This document shows positions 27,032-35,899 of a DNA stretch of 64,000 nucleotides, piece after piece (the first letter of the stretch is position 1; each line of letters opens with the position of its first letter). The stretch is taken from positions 62,001 to 126,000 of the forward strand of contig JAJEBF010000042.1 of NCBI GenBank assembly GCA_022824025.1, written 5' to 3'. The position numbers were made by a program, and so were the translations under genes. The notes under the pieces are model-generated. The model was not told the DNA's origin. It saw only the letters and a program-made list of their open reading frames with translations, and did not search any database. The DNA comes from Caldilineaceae bacterium (GTDB taxonomy: Bacteria; Chloroflexota; Anaerolineae; Caldilineales; Caldilineaceae).

Positions 27032-27139
27032 TTACTGCCTCGTCCACGCAACCGAGCATTGGCCGCGACAAAAAACGTGGACTGACCGGCGCAACACAGT
27101 TCCTGTTTCGCCCAGTCCTTCCATTGAAAGGAGCCAAAG

Positions 27140-28504
27140 ATGCGAACGCAAGACCAACGCCTTTCTCGACGAACCTTCCTCAAAGTCACTGGTATGGGCG
27201 TCACCATTGCCGCCGCCACCGCTTGTGCCCCCGCTGCCGCGCCCCAGGCCGGCGATGATGAAGCCGCCTCCGGCCAGCCCGCCGCCGAACAGATCGACCT
27301 CGATTACTGGTACATCTGGGGCGGCCAGGGCGGCGAAGGACAGGTGGCCGGCTGCGACCTGTTCACCGAACACAACCCCCATATCACCATGCATCCCCTG
27401 ACTGCAGGCGGCGTTATCCTCGACAAGACCCTGGCCGCATTCGCCGCAGGGGACCCGCCGGACCTCGTCGATCTCATCTTGTGCGCGCCTCTCGCCGGAC
27501 GCGGCGCTCTGATCGCCGTGGACGACTACATCGAGAGCAGCTCGGTCGTCGACCTTGAAAACTACCAGCCCGCCCACCTCGAGGCCGTCAACTGGGCCGG
27601 AGAACGCTGGGGACTGCCTGCCAATGAAGGGCTGGGATGGCTCGGCCTGGCCCGCAACCGCAACCTGGCGCAGGAGGCCGGCCTCGATGAGGACGCGCTC
27701 CCCACAGACTTTGAAGAGCTTCACGCCTGGGCCGGCGCACTTGAAGAAATCGACGACGACGGCAACGTCCAGGTCCTCGGCATGGATATCCGGGGCATCC
27801 TCACCTACCCCGATTGCTGGAGCGTCGTCATGGGCAAACGATACTTTGACGGCGAAACCTTCGAATACAATTTCGATAGCGATGAATTCGCCGAGGCACT
27901 GCAAATCTCGAAATCCTTCTACGACCGGGTCGGCGCCGAAAAAATCGCTGAATTCAAAGCCGCTCAGGAGGGCCAGCCCATTCCAAGCCCCTCTGCAGCC
28001 GGCAAGGTGGGCCTTTTTACCGGCGGCTCCTGGACGCCAGGCTCGCTCGCCCTCAACGCCCGCGAAGACCTGGAATTCGGCTTCTCCTTCGTTCCCGACG
28101 GCGCCGGAGAGGGCAAAAGCCCCTTCTTCGCCGGCACGCACACAGCCATGATCCTGAACGGATCAGAAAACGTCGACGCCGCCTGGCAATTCCTCGAATT
28201 CACCTCCACCGACGAATACAACAGACGCGTCTACGACGTCTCCGGGTTCATCATGGGCACGAAGAGCTTCATCGAGTCCCTTGACATGAGCTCCCTCTAC
28301 CCAGGGCTCGACTTCTACACCACCGGCCTCTCAGAGGGCACCCGCGTCTGGGGCATCGCCTCCGATCCAAACTGGTACCTGGCCTGGGACGAGTTCCTGG
28401 CCCTTGAAGAAGAGGTCGGCTTCGGCACAACCGACCCCGGCGAAGGCCTCCAGAACCTTCAGGAAAAGCTCACGACCGAGCTCGCAAAAGTACTGGATGC
28501 CTGA
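27140..28504 (+). CDS. Tat-exported sugar ABC substrate-binding lipoprotein (operon 2)
   Basis: A 454-residue protein with a twin-arginine signal (LSRRTFLKVTGMG) followed by a lipobox-like AATACAP, so it should be exported folded and then lipidated. The mature domain fits family-1 solute-binding proteins (YWYIWGGQGGEG, AGDPPDLVDLI, GLFTGGSWTPGSLAL). The start has AAAGGAG upstream. It is followed by two permeases and has no ATPase partner. The ligand is unknown. Confidence 0.88.
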   Translation: MRTQDQRLSRRTFLKVTGMGVTIAAATACAPAAAPQAGDDEAASGQPAAEQIDLDYWYIWGGQGGEGQVAGCDLFTEHNPHITMHPLTAGGVILDKTLAAFAAGDPPDLVDLILCAPLAGRGALIAVDDYIESSSVVDLENYQPAHLEAVNWAGERWGLPANEGLGWLGLARNRNLAQEAGLDEDALPTDFEELHAWAGALEEIDDDGNVQVLGMDIRGILTYPDCWSVVMGKRYFDGETFEYNFDSDEFAEALQISKSFYDRVGAEKIAEFKAAQEGQPIPSPSAAGKVGLFTGGSWTPGSLALNAREDLEFGFSFVPDGAGEGKSPFFAGTHTAMILNGSENVDAAWQFLEFTSTDEYNRRVYDVSGFIMGTKSFIESLDMSSLYPGLDFYTTGLSEGTRVWGIASDPNWYLAWDEFLALEEEVGFGTTDPGEGLQNLQEKLTTELAKVLDA

Positions 28505-28541
28505 TTCGTGTGCGCCTTGCAGTCTCAATGGGGGATGACGA

Positions 28542-29423
28542 TTGACGCCCGGAACCAAGCGATTCCTGACAATGTTGGCGTTCATTTCGCCATGGATCCT
28601 GGGATTCCTGGGCTTCTTCGTCTACCCCCTTCTCCTGTCGCTCTACTATAGCTTTACCGAATACAACCTCCTGCAGCCTCCCAAATTCGTCGGCCTGACA
28701 AACTACGTCAACCTCACAGAGGATTCCCACTACCTGAACGCTGTGGGCAATACCCTCTACTTCGTCGTCTTCTCCGTCCCCTTGGGCGTGCTGACCGCAT
28801 TCATCATCGCCTTCCTGTTGAACCAGCAACTCCGGCTGCGCGTCCTGTTGCGGATGATCTTCTACATTCCCATCGTCGTACCCATCAGCGCCACTGCGAT
28901 ACTCTGGATGTGGATCTTCAACTCAAACTGGGGCCTGCTCAACAACCTCCTTGCCTTGATAGGGATCCAGGGCCCTTCCTGGCTGGGGAGCCCGACGTGG
29001 TCGAAACCTTCTCTTGTCATCATGCAACTCTGGCTCGTGGGTGGCTCGGTGCTCATCTTCCTGGCTGCTCTGCAGGACGTTCCGCGCGCGCTCTACGACG
29101 CCGCTATGGTGGACGGCGCCAACGCCGTTCGCCGCGTCTGGCATGTCACCATCCCCATGGTGACGCCAGCCATCCTCTTCAGCCTGCTCACCGGCCTGAT
29201 CGCCGCCTTCCAAACCTTCGCGAACGCCTGGATTATGACCGGCGGCGGTCCCATTCGCTCAACCGAATTTTACGTTCTCTACCTGTACGAAAACGGCTTT
29301 CGCTTCTTCCGCATGGGGTACGCCTCCTCCATGGCTTGGATTCTTTTCGGCGCCGTTGTCGTCGTAACTGTGATTCTCTTCCGTACCTCCGCCCGCTGGG
29401 TCTACTACGGCGGCGAAGGTTAA
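28542..29423 (+). CDS. Sugar ABC transporter permease 1 (operon 2)
   Basis: A 293-residue MalF-type permease starting with TTG at 28542, with GGGGGA about ten bases upstream. Six hydrophobic spans are visible (LAFISPWILGFLGFFVYPLLL and others). The EAA loop reads ALYDAAMVDGANAVRRVWHVTIPMVTPAI. It pairs with the permease that begins two bases after its stop. Confidence 0.87.
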   Translation: MTPGTKRFLTMLAFISPWILGFLGFFVYPLLLSLYYSFTEYNLLQPPKFVGLTNYVNLTEDSHYLNAVGNTLYFVVFSVPLGVLTAFIIAFLLNQQLRLRVLLRMIFYIPIVVPISATAILWMWIFNSNWGLLNNLLALIGIQGPSWLGSPTWSKPSLVIMQLWLVGGSVLIFLAALQDVPRALYDAAMVDGANAVRRVWHVTIPMVTPAILFSLLTGLIAAFQTFANAWIMTGGGPIRSTEFYVLYLYENGFRFFRMGYASSMAWILFGAVVVVTVILFRTSARWVYYGGEG

Positions 29424-29424
29424 G

Positions 29425-30345
29425 TTGCATGATGTTGAGCGCTACGCGCCTGGAGTGACTGTGGCAAATATTGAAAATCTGACGACCGGCCCCGTTGCCC
29501 AAGGCAGAACAGTGCGGATGAGCGGGTCCGCTGTGGGCAAAGCATTTGCCTACCTTGCCGGCCTCATCGCGGCGGCCGCGTTTGCCCTGCCCTTCTTCTG
29601 GATGGTCTCCACCTCGCTCAAGGTGCCGGGAGATGTGTTTATCTCGCCTCCGACATGGATCCCCTGGCCGCTCCAATGGCAGACCTATCCCGAGGCGTGG
29701 ACCTTCATTCCCTTCTTCAGCTACACCATCAATACACTCCAAATCGCGATTCCCTCCATTATCGGCATCCTGTTCTCCTGCACGCTGACCGCTTACGGCT
29801 TTGCGCGCATCCGCGCCTGGGGCCGGGATGTCCTTTTCTTCATCTGTCTCTCCACGATGATGATTCCCTGGGCGGTGACAATGGTCCCTGTCTTCGTCAT
29901 CTTCAAGAACCTGGGCTGGACCGGCACCTACCTGCCCCTCATCGTGCCCAACTTCCTGGGCAGCGCCTTCTATATCTTTCTGCTAAGACAGTTCTTCCTG
30001 ACCATCCCGATGGAACTGTCTGATGCCGCCAGAGTGGACGGCTGTTCCGAATTAGGCATTTTCGCCCGTATCATTCTTCCGCTTTCCAAGCCTGTCCTGG
30101 CCACGGTAACGCTCTTTGAATTCAACCGCGTCTGGAGCGACTACCTGGCGCCCCTCATCTTCCTCACCCGCCAGGAACACTTCACCATCGCCCTCGGCCT
30201 GACCTACTTCCTCGATCGGGACCGCCCACTCTGGAATCTTGCCATGGCCGGCAATACCATGGCGATTCTGCCCGTCATCATCGTCTTCGTACTCGCCCAA
30301 AGGGCCTTCATCGAAGGCATCACACTCACCGGAATCAAGGGCTGA
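29425..30345 (+). CDS. Sugar ABC transporter permease 2 (operon 2)
   Basis: A 306-residue MalG-type permease with six spans and the EAA loop ELSDAARVDGCSELGIFARIILPLSKPV. The start is not certain: TTG 29425 has GAAGG at a good distance, but GTG 29461 is in frame with TGGAG upstream. The product ends QRAFIEGITLTGIKG as usual for the family. Confidence 0.85.
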   Translation: MHDVERYAPGVTVANIENLTTGPVAQGRTVRMSGSAVGKAFAYLAGLIAAAAFALPFFWMVSTSLKVPGDVFISPPTWIPWPLQWQTYPEAWTFIPFFSYTINTLQIAIPSIIGILFSCTLTAYGFARIRAWGRDVLFFICLSTMMIPWAVTMVPVFVIFKNLGWTGTYLPLIVPNFLGSAFYIFLLRQFFLTIPMELSDAARVDGCSELGIFARIILPLSKPVLATVTLFEFNRVWSDYLAPLIFLTRQEHFTIALGLTYFLDRDRPLWNLAMAGNTMAILPVIIVFVLAQRAFIEGITLTGIKG

Positions 30346-30369
30346 AGCAAGCCGTCGGCCTGTAAGCGA

Positions 30370-30395
30370 GCGGGCGCGCTCTGTTCCGCGCCCGC
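30370..30395 (+). other. GC-rich stem-loop between permease 2 and the kinase-like gene
   Basis: A perfect 9-bp inverted repeat, GCGGGCGCG (30370-30378) with CGCGCCCGC (30387-30395), and an 8-base loop. There is no T-run after it. It may separate the stability or level of the transporter message from the downstream kinase-like gene. Confidence 0.5.
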
Positions 30396-30426
30396 CGAAA
30401 CCCCGCGACCTGAGGAGTATGCACAC

Positions 30427-31281
30427 TTGAACAACCCACTGTTGGCGATTGAATCGACCAATCAGGCGCCGGGAGATTTTCTGAGCGGAATTGGCCATCT
30501 CTTCGCTGTCTTTGACGAACATTCGCAGGACTCCGGCAACATCTCGTACGGCGTGAAGTCCGCCGGGCAGCGCTTCTTCGTCAAGACCGCAGGCGTTCCT
30601 GCAGACCCGCGTCCATTCCTGCCCCATCAGGAGAGAGTCGCCCTCCTCCGCAACGCGGTCCGCCTGCGAGGCAGCTGCGCTCATGCCGCCTTGCCGCAGC
30701 TCCAAAACGTGATTGAGTCGCCGCACGGGCCGATGCTCGTCTATGACTGGCTCGAAGGCGAGCTCCTCTATGCGGACAGCGCCGCGCGCCTGCAACCCCG
30801 GTCGGCCCTGCAGCGCTTCCGCAGGCTGCCCGTCCCTGAGATCCTGAACGCGTTGGACACTGTTTTCGCGCTGCATCTCGAGCTGGCCCAAGCAGGATGG
30901 ATCGCGGTCGACTTCTACGACGGATGTCTGATCTATGACTTTTCAAAACGAGAGATGCGAGTCATCGACCTGGATACGTACAATGAAGGGCCATTTGTAA
31001 ACCGGATGGGGCGAATGTTCGGCTCGTCTCGATACATGGCCCCCGAGGAATTTGAGCGAGGCGCGACGATTGACGAACGGACGACCGTCTTTACGCTGGG
31101 ACGCGCCCTGGCCAACTTGCTCTCTGACGGCTCGCTGGCGCGCTCAGCCTTCCGCGGCGGCGACAGGCTCTTCGACCTCCTCCGCAGAGCCTGTCATCTG
31201 TCGCGCGATCGACGCTATGCCTCCATTCCAGAGTTCTACGCCGCCTGGGTGGAAGCAGGCAAAGGGTCGTCTTGCAGTTGA
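30427..31281 (+). CDS. Protein-kinase-like protein in a sugar ABC operon
   Basis: A 284-residue protein with a protein-kinase-like fold. A lysine in RFFVKTAG corresponds to the ATP-binding Lys. The catalytic-loop position reads AVDFYDGCLIYDF, the metal-binding aspartate is in VIDLDTYNEGPF, and SSRYMAPEEFERGATIDERTTVFTLGRALANLL equals the APE region. The usual catalytic-loop Asn appears as Cys, a change I believe recurs in this family of kinase-like proteins beside sugar genes. The TTG start at 30427 has GAGGAG upstream. It may sense or phosphorylate a sugar or regulator; activity is unproven. Confidence 0.7.
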   Translation: MNNPLLAIESTNQAPGDFLSGIGHLFAVFDEHSQDSGNISYGVKSAGQRFFVKTAGVPADPRPFLPHQERVALLRNAVRLRGSCAHAALPQLQNVIESPHGPMLVYDWLEGELLYADSAARLQPRSALQRFRRLPVPEILNALDTVFALHLELAQAGWIAVDFYDGCLIYDFSKREMRVIDLDTYNEGPFVNRMGRMFGSSRYMAPEEFERGATIDERTTVFTLGRALANLLSDGSLARSAFRGGDRLFDLLRRACHLSRDRRYASIPEFYAAWVEAGKGSSCS

Positions 31282-31407
31282 AGAAGCCTGTCAGGGGAAT
31301 AACGAACGGGGTGGAGATGCGTACCGGGTCTGCCAACCGGTTCGGCTAACGTTCCCGGCACAGGAGTTTACAATACTGTATGTCTGCCTCGCTGAAATTT
31401 ACGGCCG

Positions 31408-32355
31408 CTATCGCCCGCCAAATCCAGTCATGGCGATCCCCTGTACAAAGTAGCGCTGCGCCACAATGAAGATCGCCACCATCGGCGTCAGCATCACCGT
31501 GCTCGCCGCAAACACGACCTCCCAATTCCGCGTGTAGGAGTCATTGTAAGCGCGAATGCCCAGGGCCAGCGGCCACTTGTCCATCGAGTTGATGTAGATC
31601 AGCGGATTCATGAAGTCGTTGTAGTGCTGCAGAAGCGCAAACACGGCCACGGTCGCGATGACCGGCTTGGAGAGCGGCAGCAGTATCTGGATCAAGACCC
31701 GGATGCGGCTCGCCCCGTCAATCTCGGCCGCGTCCTCAAGCTCCATCGGAATGCCGCGAAAGAACTGGCGCATCAGAAAGACGTAGATCGCGCCAATACC
31801 GCCCCAATAGGGAATGATCAGCGGCAGCCAGGTGTCAATCCACTTCAGATTCTTGAAGATCAGAAAACGGGGCACAAGTGTGACCACGTCAGGGAGCATC
31901 ATCGTCGCCAGCAGCAGGCCAAACCAGAAGTTGCGCCCCGGCCAGCTGATTCGTGCAAATGAGTAGGCCACCAGCGCCGACGAGACGACCGTTCCCAACA
32001 CTGCGAACACCACGATGATCATTGTGTTGTAGATGAATCTCGTCAGCGGCAGCAACTGAAAGGCCTTGACGTAGTTGTTCCAATGGGGATCCTGGGGCAG
32101 CCACACAATCGGGTGCGCAAACACCTCAGTCGAGACTTTCAACGACGAGGAGATCATCCAGAAGGTGGGCACCAGAAAAGTGATAACCAGGACCGTCATG
32201 AAGAGTTGCAGCACCGCCAGCCGGACTGTCTCCCATACCGAACCTGACGTCTCGCTCTGTCTGCGTCTAAGCGCGCCGCCCGACTCGAGATCCGCCGGCG
32301 CCTGTAACCCGGTCGCCAGGGCCCCCTGCGCTTGTCTGTCCGACCGCATCGTCAA
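31408..32355 (-). CDS. Sugar ABC transporter permease 2 (operon 3)
   Basis: A 315-residue MalG-type permease with an extended basic N-terminal tail of about 40 residues, then six spans and the EAA loop ELEDAAEIDGASRIRVLIQILLPLSKPV. It starts in a four-base overlap with permease 1 (ATGA at 32352-32355). It is convergent with the kinase-like gene of operon 2, with 126 bases between them. Confidence 0.88.
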   Translation of the reverse strand: MTMRSDRQAQGALATGLQAPADLESGGALRRRQSETSGSVWETVRLAVLQLFMTVLVITFLVPTFWMISSSLKVSTEVFAHPIVWLPQDPHWNNYVKAFQLLPLTRFIYNTMIIVVFAVLGTVVSSALVAYSFARISWPGRNFWFGLLLATMMLPDVVTLVPRFLIFKNLKWIDTWLPLIIPYWGGIGAIYVFLMRQFFRGIPMELEDAAEIDGASRIRVLIQILLPLSKPVIATVAVFALLQHYNDFMNPLIYINSMDKWPLALGIRAYNDSYTRNWEVVFAASTVMLTPMVAIFIVAQRYFVQGIAMTGFGGR

Positions 32356-33272
32356 CTCCCCTCCTCGTAGTAAACCCAGCGGTTAGACAAGTAGAACTGC
32401 ACCAGCGTAAATCCAACTACAATCACAAACAGCTCCCAGGCCAGAGCCGAAGCGTAACCCATATTGAAGTACTGGAATGCGTTGCGATATATGTTCAGGA
32501 CCACGAAGAGCGTGGCATCCTGCGGCCCGCCTTCGGTCATGATCATCGCCGGCACAAAGGTCTGGAAAGAGTTGATGATGGCAATCACCATGTTGTAGAA
32601 AATCAAAGGTGTCATCAGGGGGAGTATCACGTAGCGGAGCTGGCCCAACGCGCCCGCTCCGTCGAGGCTGGCGGCCTCTTTCAACGAGTCCGGAATGTTT
32701 CCCAGCCCCGCGATGAAGATCACCATCTGCCGGCCAATCATCCAGAACGACATGAAAATAAACGCCGGTTTGGTCAGGCTGGGTTCAAACAGCCACATGC
32801 GCGGCGCGATCCCGAACCAGCCCAGGGCCTCGTTGAGGATGCCGAACTCAGGGTGCAGCACCCGCTGCCAGACCACTGCGCTGGCGACCAGCGGCACGAT
32901 GATCGGCATGTAGAATCCCGCCCGGTAGAAGTCTCGAAATCGGATCCGTTGCGTCAACGCCAACGCCAGAGAGAATGAAATCGTTAGCTGGATCGGCACC
33001 GCGAAGATCGTGTAGAACGCGCTGTTATAGAGGCTGAGATTTACCTTCGGATCTCTGAACATCTTCGCCAGATTGTCGAAACCGACAAATGTGGCCGGCG
33101 TCAACAGATCCCATTCCACAAAAATAAGATAGACCGAATAAAACATCGGGAATGCAATGAAGACCGAAAACCCGATGATAAACGGCGAAGCAAAAACATA
33201 ACCTGCGATCCAGTCTCGCAGCTGGCGTTTGGAAATGTGTCGTTTGCCGCCTGGGGCAGTTGTAGCGGCCAT
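32352..33272 (-). CDS. Sugar ABC transporter permease 1 (operon 3)
   Basis: A 306-residue MalF-type permease: GYVFASPFIIGFSVFIAFPMFYSVYLIF gives the first span, and the EAA loop is SLKEAASLDGAGALGQLRYVILPLMTPLI. It is separated from the binding-protein gene by 61 bases containing a strong stem-loop, the same arrangement as in operon 1. Confidence 0.88.
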   Translation of the reverse strand: MAATTAPGGKRHISKRQLRDWIAGYVFASPFIIGFSVFIAFPMFYSVYLIFVEWDLLTPATFVGFDNLAKMFRDPKVNLSLYNSAFYTIFAVPIQLTISFSLALALTQRIRFRDFYRAGFYMPIIVPLVASAVVWQRVLHPEFGILNEALGWFGIAPRMWLFEPSLTKPAFIFMSFWMIGRQMVIFIAGLGNIPDSLKEAASLDGAGALGQLRYVILPLMTPLIFYNMVIAIINSFQTFVPAMIMTEGGPQDATLFVVLNIYRNAFQYFNMGYASALAWELFVIVVGFTLVQFYLSNRWVYYEEGS

Positions 33273-33283
33273 GGCTGCTCTCC

Positions 33284-33315
33284 AAGGGGGTGGCGAAACA
33301 GGGCGCCACCCCCTT
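33284..33315 (-). other. Strong stem-loop between binding-protein and permease genes (operon 3)
   Basis: A perfect 12-bp inverted repeat: 33284-33295 (AAGGGGGTGGCG) with 33304-33315, and an 8-base loop. It lies immediately after the binding-protein stop in the direction of transcription. Its place and 12-bp stem length parallel the stem at 21145-21179 in operon 1, although the sequence differs. Confidence 0.65.
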
Positions 33316-33333
33316 TATCTTCAACGAACTTCC

Positions 33334-34731
33334 TTAGCCCTGCCTTGCCCAATGGGCGTCCAGCAGGCCCTGTACACCTTCATTCAATGCCGGAACCACC
33401 TCGGCAGCCGTCGCGCTGTTGGCCAGCATCGGATCCCAGGCAACCGGCTTGGCGACCTCGCTCCAAATCTGACCGCGCGAGACGCCGCCAATGACATCAA
33501 CCTCGGAACGCAGGAATGCGTTGCTGAATGCAGCGGCATTCGTGACGCCAAAGCGCTCCTCAATCGTCGGGCCCCAGAACCCCTCCACAAGCGATGCTGT
33601 GTTGGGAATCCGGCCGGTGATTGTCGAATAGATCTTCTGGCCCTCTTCGCCGCCCATGAAATGGACAAAGTCCCACGCGGCATCGACCAGGTCGCTCTTC
33701 GGCACACACACGCCCTCGGCCCAACCGCGGTGCGGCCGGCTCTCGTCCGCCATCTGCGGCATCAGCACAACGTCAAACTCGATCTCCTTCCCTTCTTCGC
33801 GCAGTTCCGGGCTGTTGAGCCGCGGGAAGAACCATGGGCCTTCATACTTCATCGCCGCGTTGCCTGTGTCGATCGTGTTCGTCCCGCCTTCCAGGTCCGC
33901 CGGCGTCGGTGAAATGCCCAAACTGTACATGAAGTCCTGCGCGACCAGCTGCAGGATCTCGACTATCTCCGGTTGGTCGTACATCGCCGTGCGCGGATCC
34001 ACCAGCGCATCGAACTCCTGCGCCCCTGTGGCCCGAATCCAGTGAATGTCTCGCGCATAGCTGCCGTTGGCCTGATAGCCGTACAGCTTCGAGTCGCCGT
34101 CCGTGCTCGTCAGCTGTTCCGCGATGCTGACGAAGTCCTCAAAAGTCCAGTCGTCCGTGGGATAGGCGACGCCGGCTTCGTCGAACGGCTTCTTGGCATA
34201 GAACATCACCATCACGCCGGACTGCAGCGGAATCAGATAGCGGCTCCCATCCCGTCGCGTGCTGAACTCGATGCTGTCGACGCCATCCGGATAGGGGCCG
34301 TTAAAGTTGTCCCGTTCCACGTAGGCGTCAATCGGAGCCAGCAGGCCTGCGTCGCTGAATGGCTGCCACTCCCATCCCTGGAACGAGGCAACCTCGGGAA
34401 CAACGCCGCCCGCGAACGTGGTCTGCAACTTGGTGTAGTAGTCTACGCCAGTGCCGCTTATCGACGGTTTAATCGTGACGTTGGGATGCTGTTCCATATA
34501 GGTAGTCCCCAGGGCTTCCCACGCGGGAATGTCGGACGCGTCACCCCAGGCAAAAAAGTCCAGTTCGATGTTTTCGTCGGCCGGGGCCGCGCTGCCACTC
34601 GAGCCGCCTTCATCCGCGGGCGCCGGCGCAGGACACGCCGCCAACAGCAATGTAGTGGAACCAATGCCAATTCCTTTCAGAAGATTGCGCCGCGAAAACT
34701 GGCGTCCCCTGCTCCTTTGGGCCTCTGTCAT
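33334..34731 (-). CDS. Tat-exported sugar ABC substrate-binding lipoprotein (operon 3)
   Basis: A 465-residue protein with a twin-arginine motif (FSRRNLLKGIGIG), a hydrophobic core and a lipobox cysteine in LLAACPAPAP. The mature domain matches family-1 sugar-binding proteins (LDFFAWGDASDIPAWEALGTTYMEQHPNV, MKYEGPWFFPRL, AAWDFVHFMGG). GGAGGGAAC lies upstream. It heads a three-gene operon with two permeases and no ATPase. Confidence 0.88.
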   Translation of the reverse strand: MTEAQRSRGRQFSRRNLLKGIGIGSTTLLLAACPAPAPADEGGSSGSAAPADENIELDFFAWGDASDIPAWEALGTTYMEQHPNVTIKPSISGTGVDYYTKLQTTFAGGVVPEVASFQGWEWQPFSDAGLLAPIDAYVERDNFNGPYPDGVDSIEFSTRRDGSRYLIPLQSGVMVMFYAKKPFDEAGVAYPTDDWTFEDFVSIAEQLTSTDGDSKLYGYQANGSYARDIHWIRATGAQEFDALVDPRTAMYDQPEIVEILQLVAQDFMYSLGISPTPADLEGGTNTIDTGNAAMKYEGPWFFPRLNSPELREEGKEIEFDVVLMPQMADESRPHRGWAEGVCVPKSDLVDAAWDFVHFMGGEEGQKIYSTITGRIPNTASLVEGFWGPTIEERFGVTNAAAFSNAFLRSEVDVIGGVSRGQIWSEVAKPVAWDPMLANSATAAEVVPALNEGVQGLLDAHWARQG

Positions 34732-35044
34732 TGTTCCCTCCTTGGGTGATTTAGTTTGGGTCCAGCAGTCTGATACGAATCAATGGACGGCCCGAGGAGG
34801 CGGCATCTCCGCACGCGCTGCGATGCCGGACCATTTGGGCCTCTCGGCATAGGATACATCACCTTCTTATTTCGGCACAATCAGGCACAGTCAGGTGTTG
34901 GAACGGTGGGCCGCCGCAACTATTAACCAACTGCTAACCTGCTCTTAACCCGCTACTATTCCTGCCCCTTTACGCTAGCCTATCAAACAGACCGGCAAAG
35001 TAAGCGCGACCCGTTACCCATACAGATTCCTGCCTAGACCACCG

Positions 35045-35085
35045 GGAAGACAGGCCCCCTCGTCGAACAAGGGCCCCTGTCTTCC
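35045..35085. other. Large stem-loop in the gap between the ABC operon and the aquaporin
   Basis: GGAAGACAGG (35045-35054) pairs perfectly with CCTGTCTTCC (35076-35085). Inside, after a 2x2 mismatch, CCCT pairs with AGGG, leaving a 9-base loop. It lies about 90 bases before the aquaporin start and may be a leader structure or protein-binding site. The rest of the 443-base gap (34732-35174) shows AT-richer TTAACC-like words near 34922-34953 but nothing I can name. Confidence 0.45.
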
Positions 35086-35174
35086 ACCCAGCGGGAGCGT
35101 CTTTCTCGCTTCGGGAGACAGTCTCCTTCTGAGCCGGCAAACGTCCACCAAATTCCCAGCAAAGAGAACTCCCC

Positions 35175-35843
35175 ATGGACATGTTTCTGATGAGGCGGAC
35201 CGGCGCTGAATTTATCGGCGTCTTTTTCCTGGTATTGGCGGCCTGCGGCTCCGTCATGATCGGCGGCCTGTCCGGGGCCTATGGCCATATGGGCATGGCT
35301 TTTTCCCCAGGGCTTGTCGTGATGGTGATGGTGGCCGCGACCGGCCACCTGTCAATGGCCCATCTGAACCCGGCCGTTACCCTTGCCTTCGCCATGGCCG
35401 GGCATTTCCCCTGGCGTGAAGTCCCATTCTACATCGCCGGCCAGCTCATCGCGGCCGCCTTGGGGGCCGCTGTGCTGCGAATGCTCTTCGGCAACGTGTT
35501 CAACCTGGGCGCAAATCTGCCGGCTGGCCCGGCATTCCAATCGCTGGTCATGGAGGTCCTGGTTACTGCCATTCTCATGTTCGTCATCGTCGCCGTCGCG
35601 ACGGATCAACGGGCAAAGGGCTTGCCGGCAGGACTCGCTATCGGCGGCGCGGTCGCCCTGAATGTCCTCTGGGCGGGTCCGATCAGCGGCGCGTCAATGA
35701 ACCCCGCCCGCTCCTTCGGCCCGGTGCTCATCTCAGGTGTCTGGACAGCTCACTGGATCTACTGGGTGGGTCCAATCGTTGGCGCCGCGCTGGGCGCGTT
35801 TGCCTATGAATTCGTTCGTAAGACGGAACCGGACGAAGCCTAG
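35175..35843 (+). CDS. MIP-family channel (aquaporin)
   Basis: A 222-residue membrane channel with six predicted spans and both half-helix NPA motifs, HLNPAVTLAF (about residue 64) and SMNPARSFGP (about residue 177). The arginine right after the second NPA is the usual selectivity-filter residue. The short length and histidine in the fifth-helix region favour a water-selective AqpZ-like pore over a glycerol facilitator, but the prediction is tentative. It is a single-gene unit convergent with the acyltransferase. Confidence 0.9.
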   Translation: MDMFLMRRTGAEFIGVFFLVLAACGSVMIGGLSGAYGHMGMAFSPGLVVMVMVAATGHLSMAHLNPAVTLAFAMAGHFPWREVPFYIAGQLIAAALGAAVLRMLFGNVFNLGANLPAGPAFQSLVMEVLVTAILMFVIVAVATDQRAKGLPAGLAIGGAVALNVLWAGPISGASMNPARSFGPVLISGVWTAHWIYWVGPIVGAALGAFAYEFVRKTEPDEA

Positions 35844-35899
35844 GCGCCCCGCGGCCGCAACAAGAAGACCCGGTTGGTTGAATTGTCCTCTTCACCACT

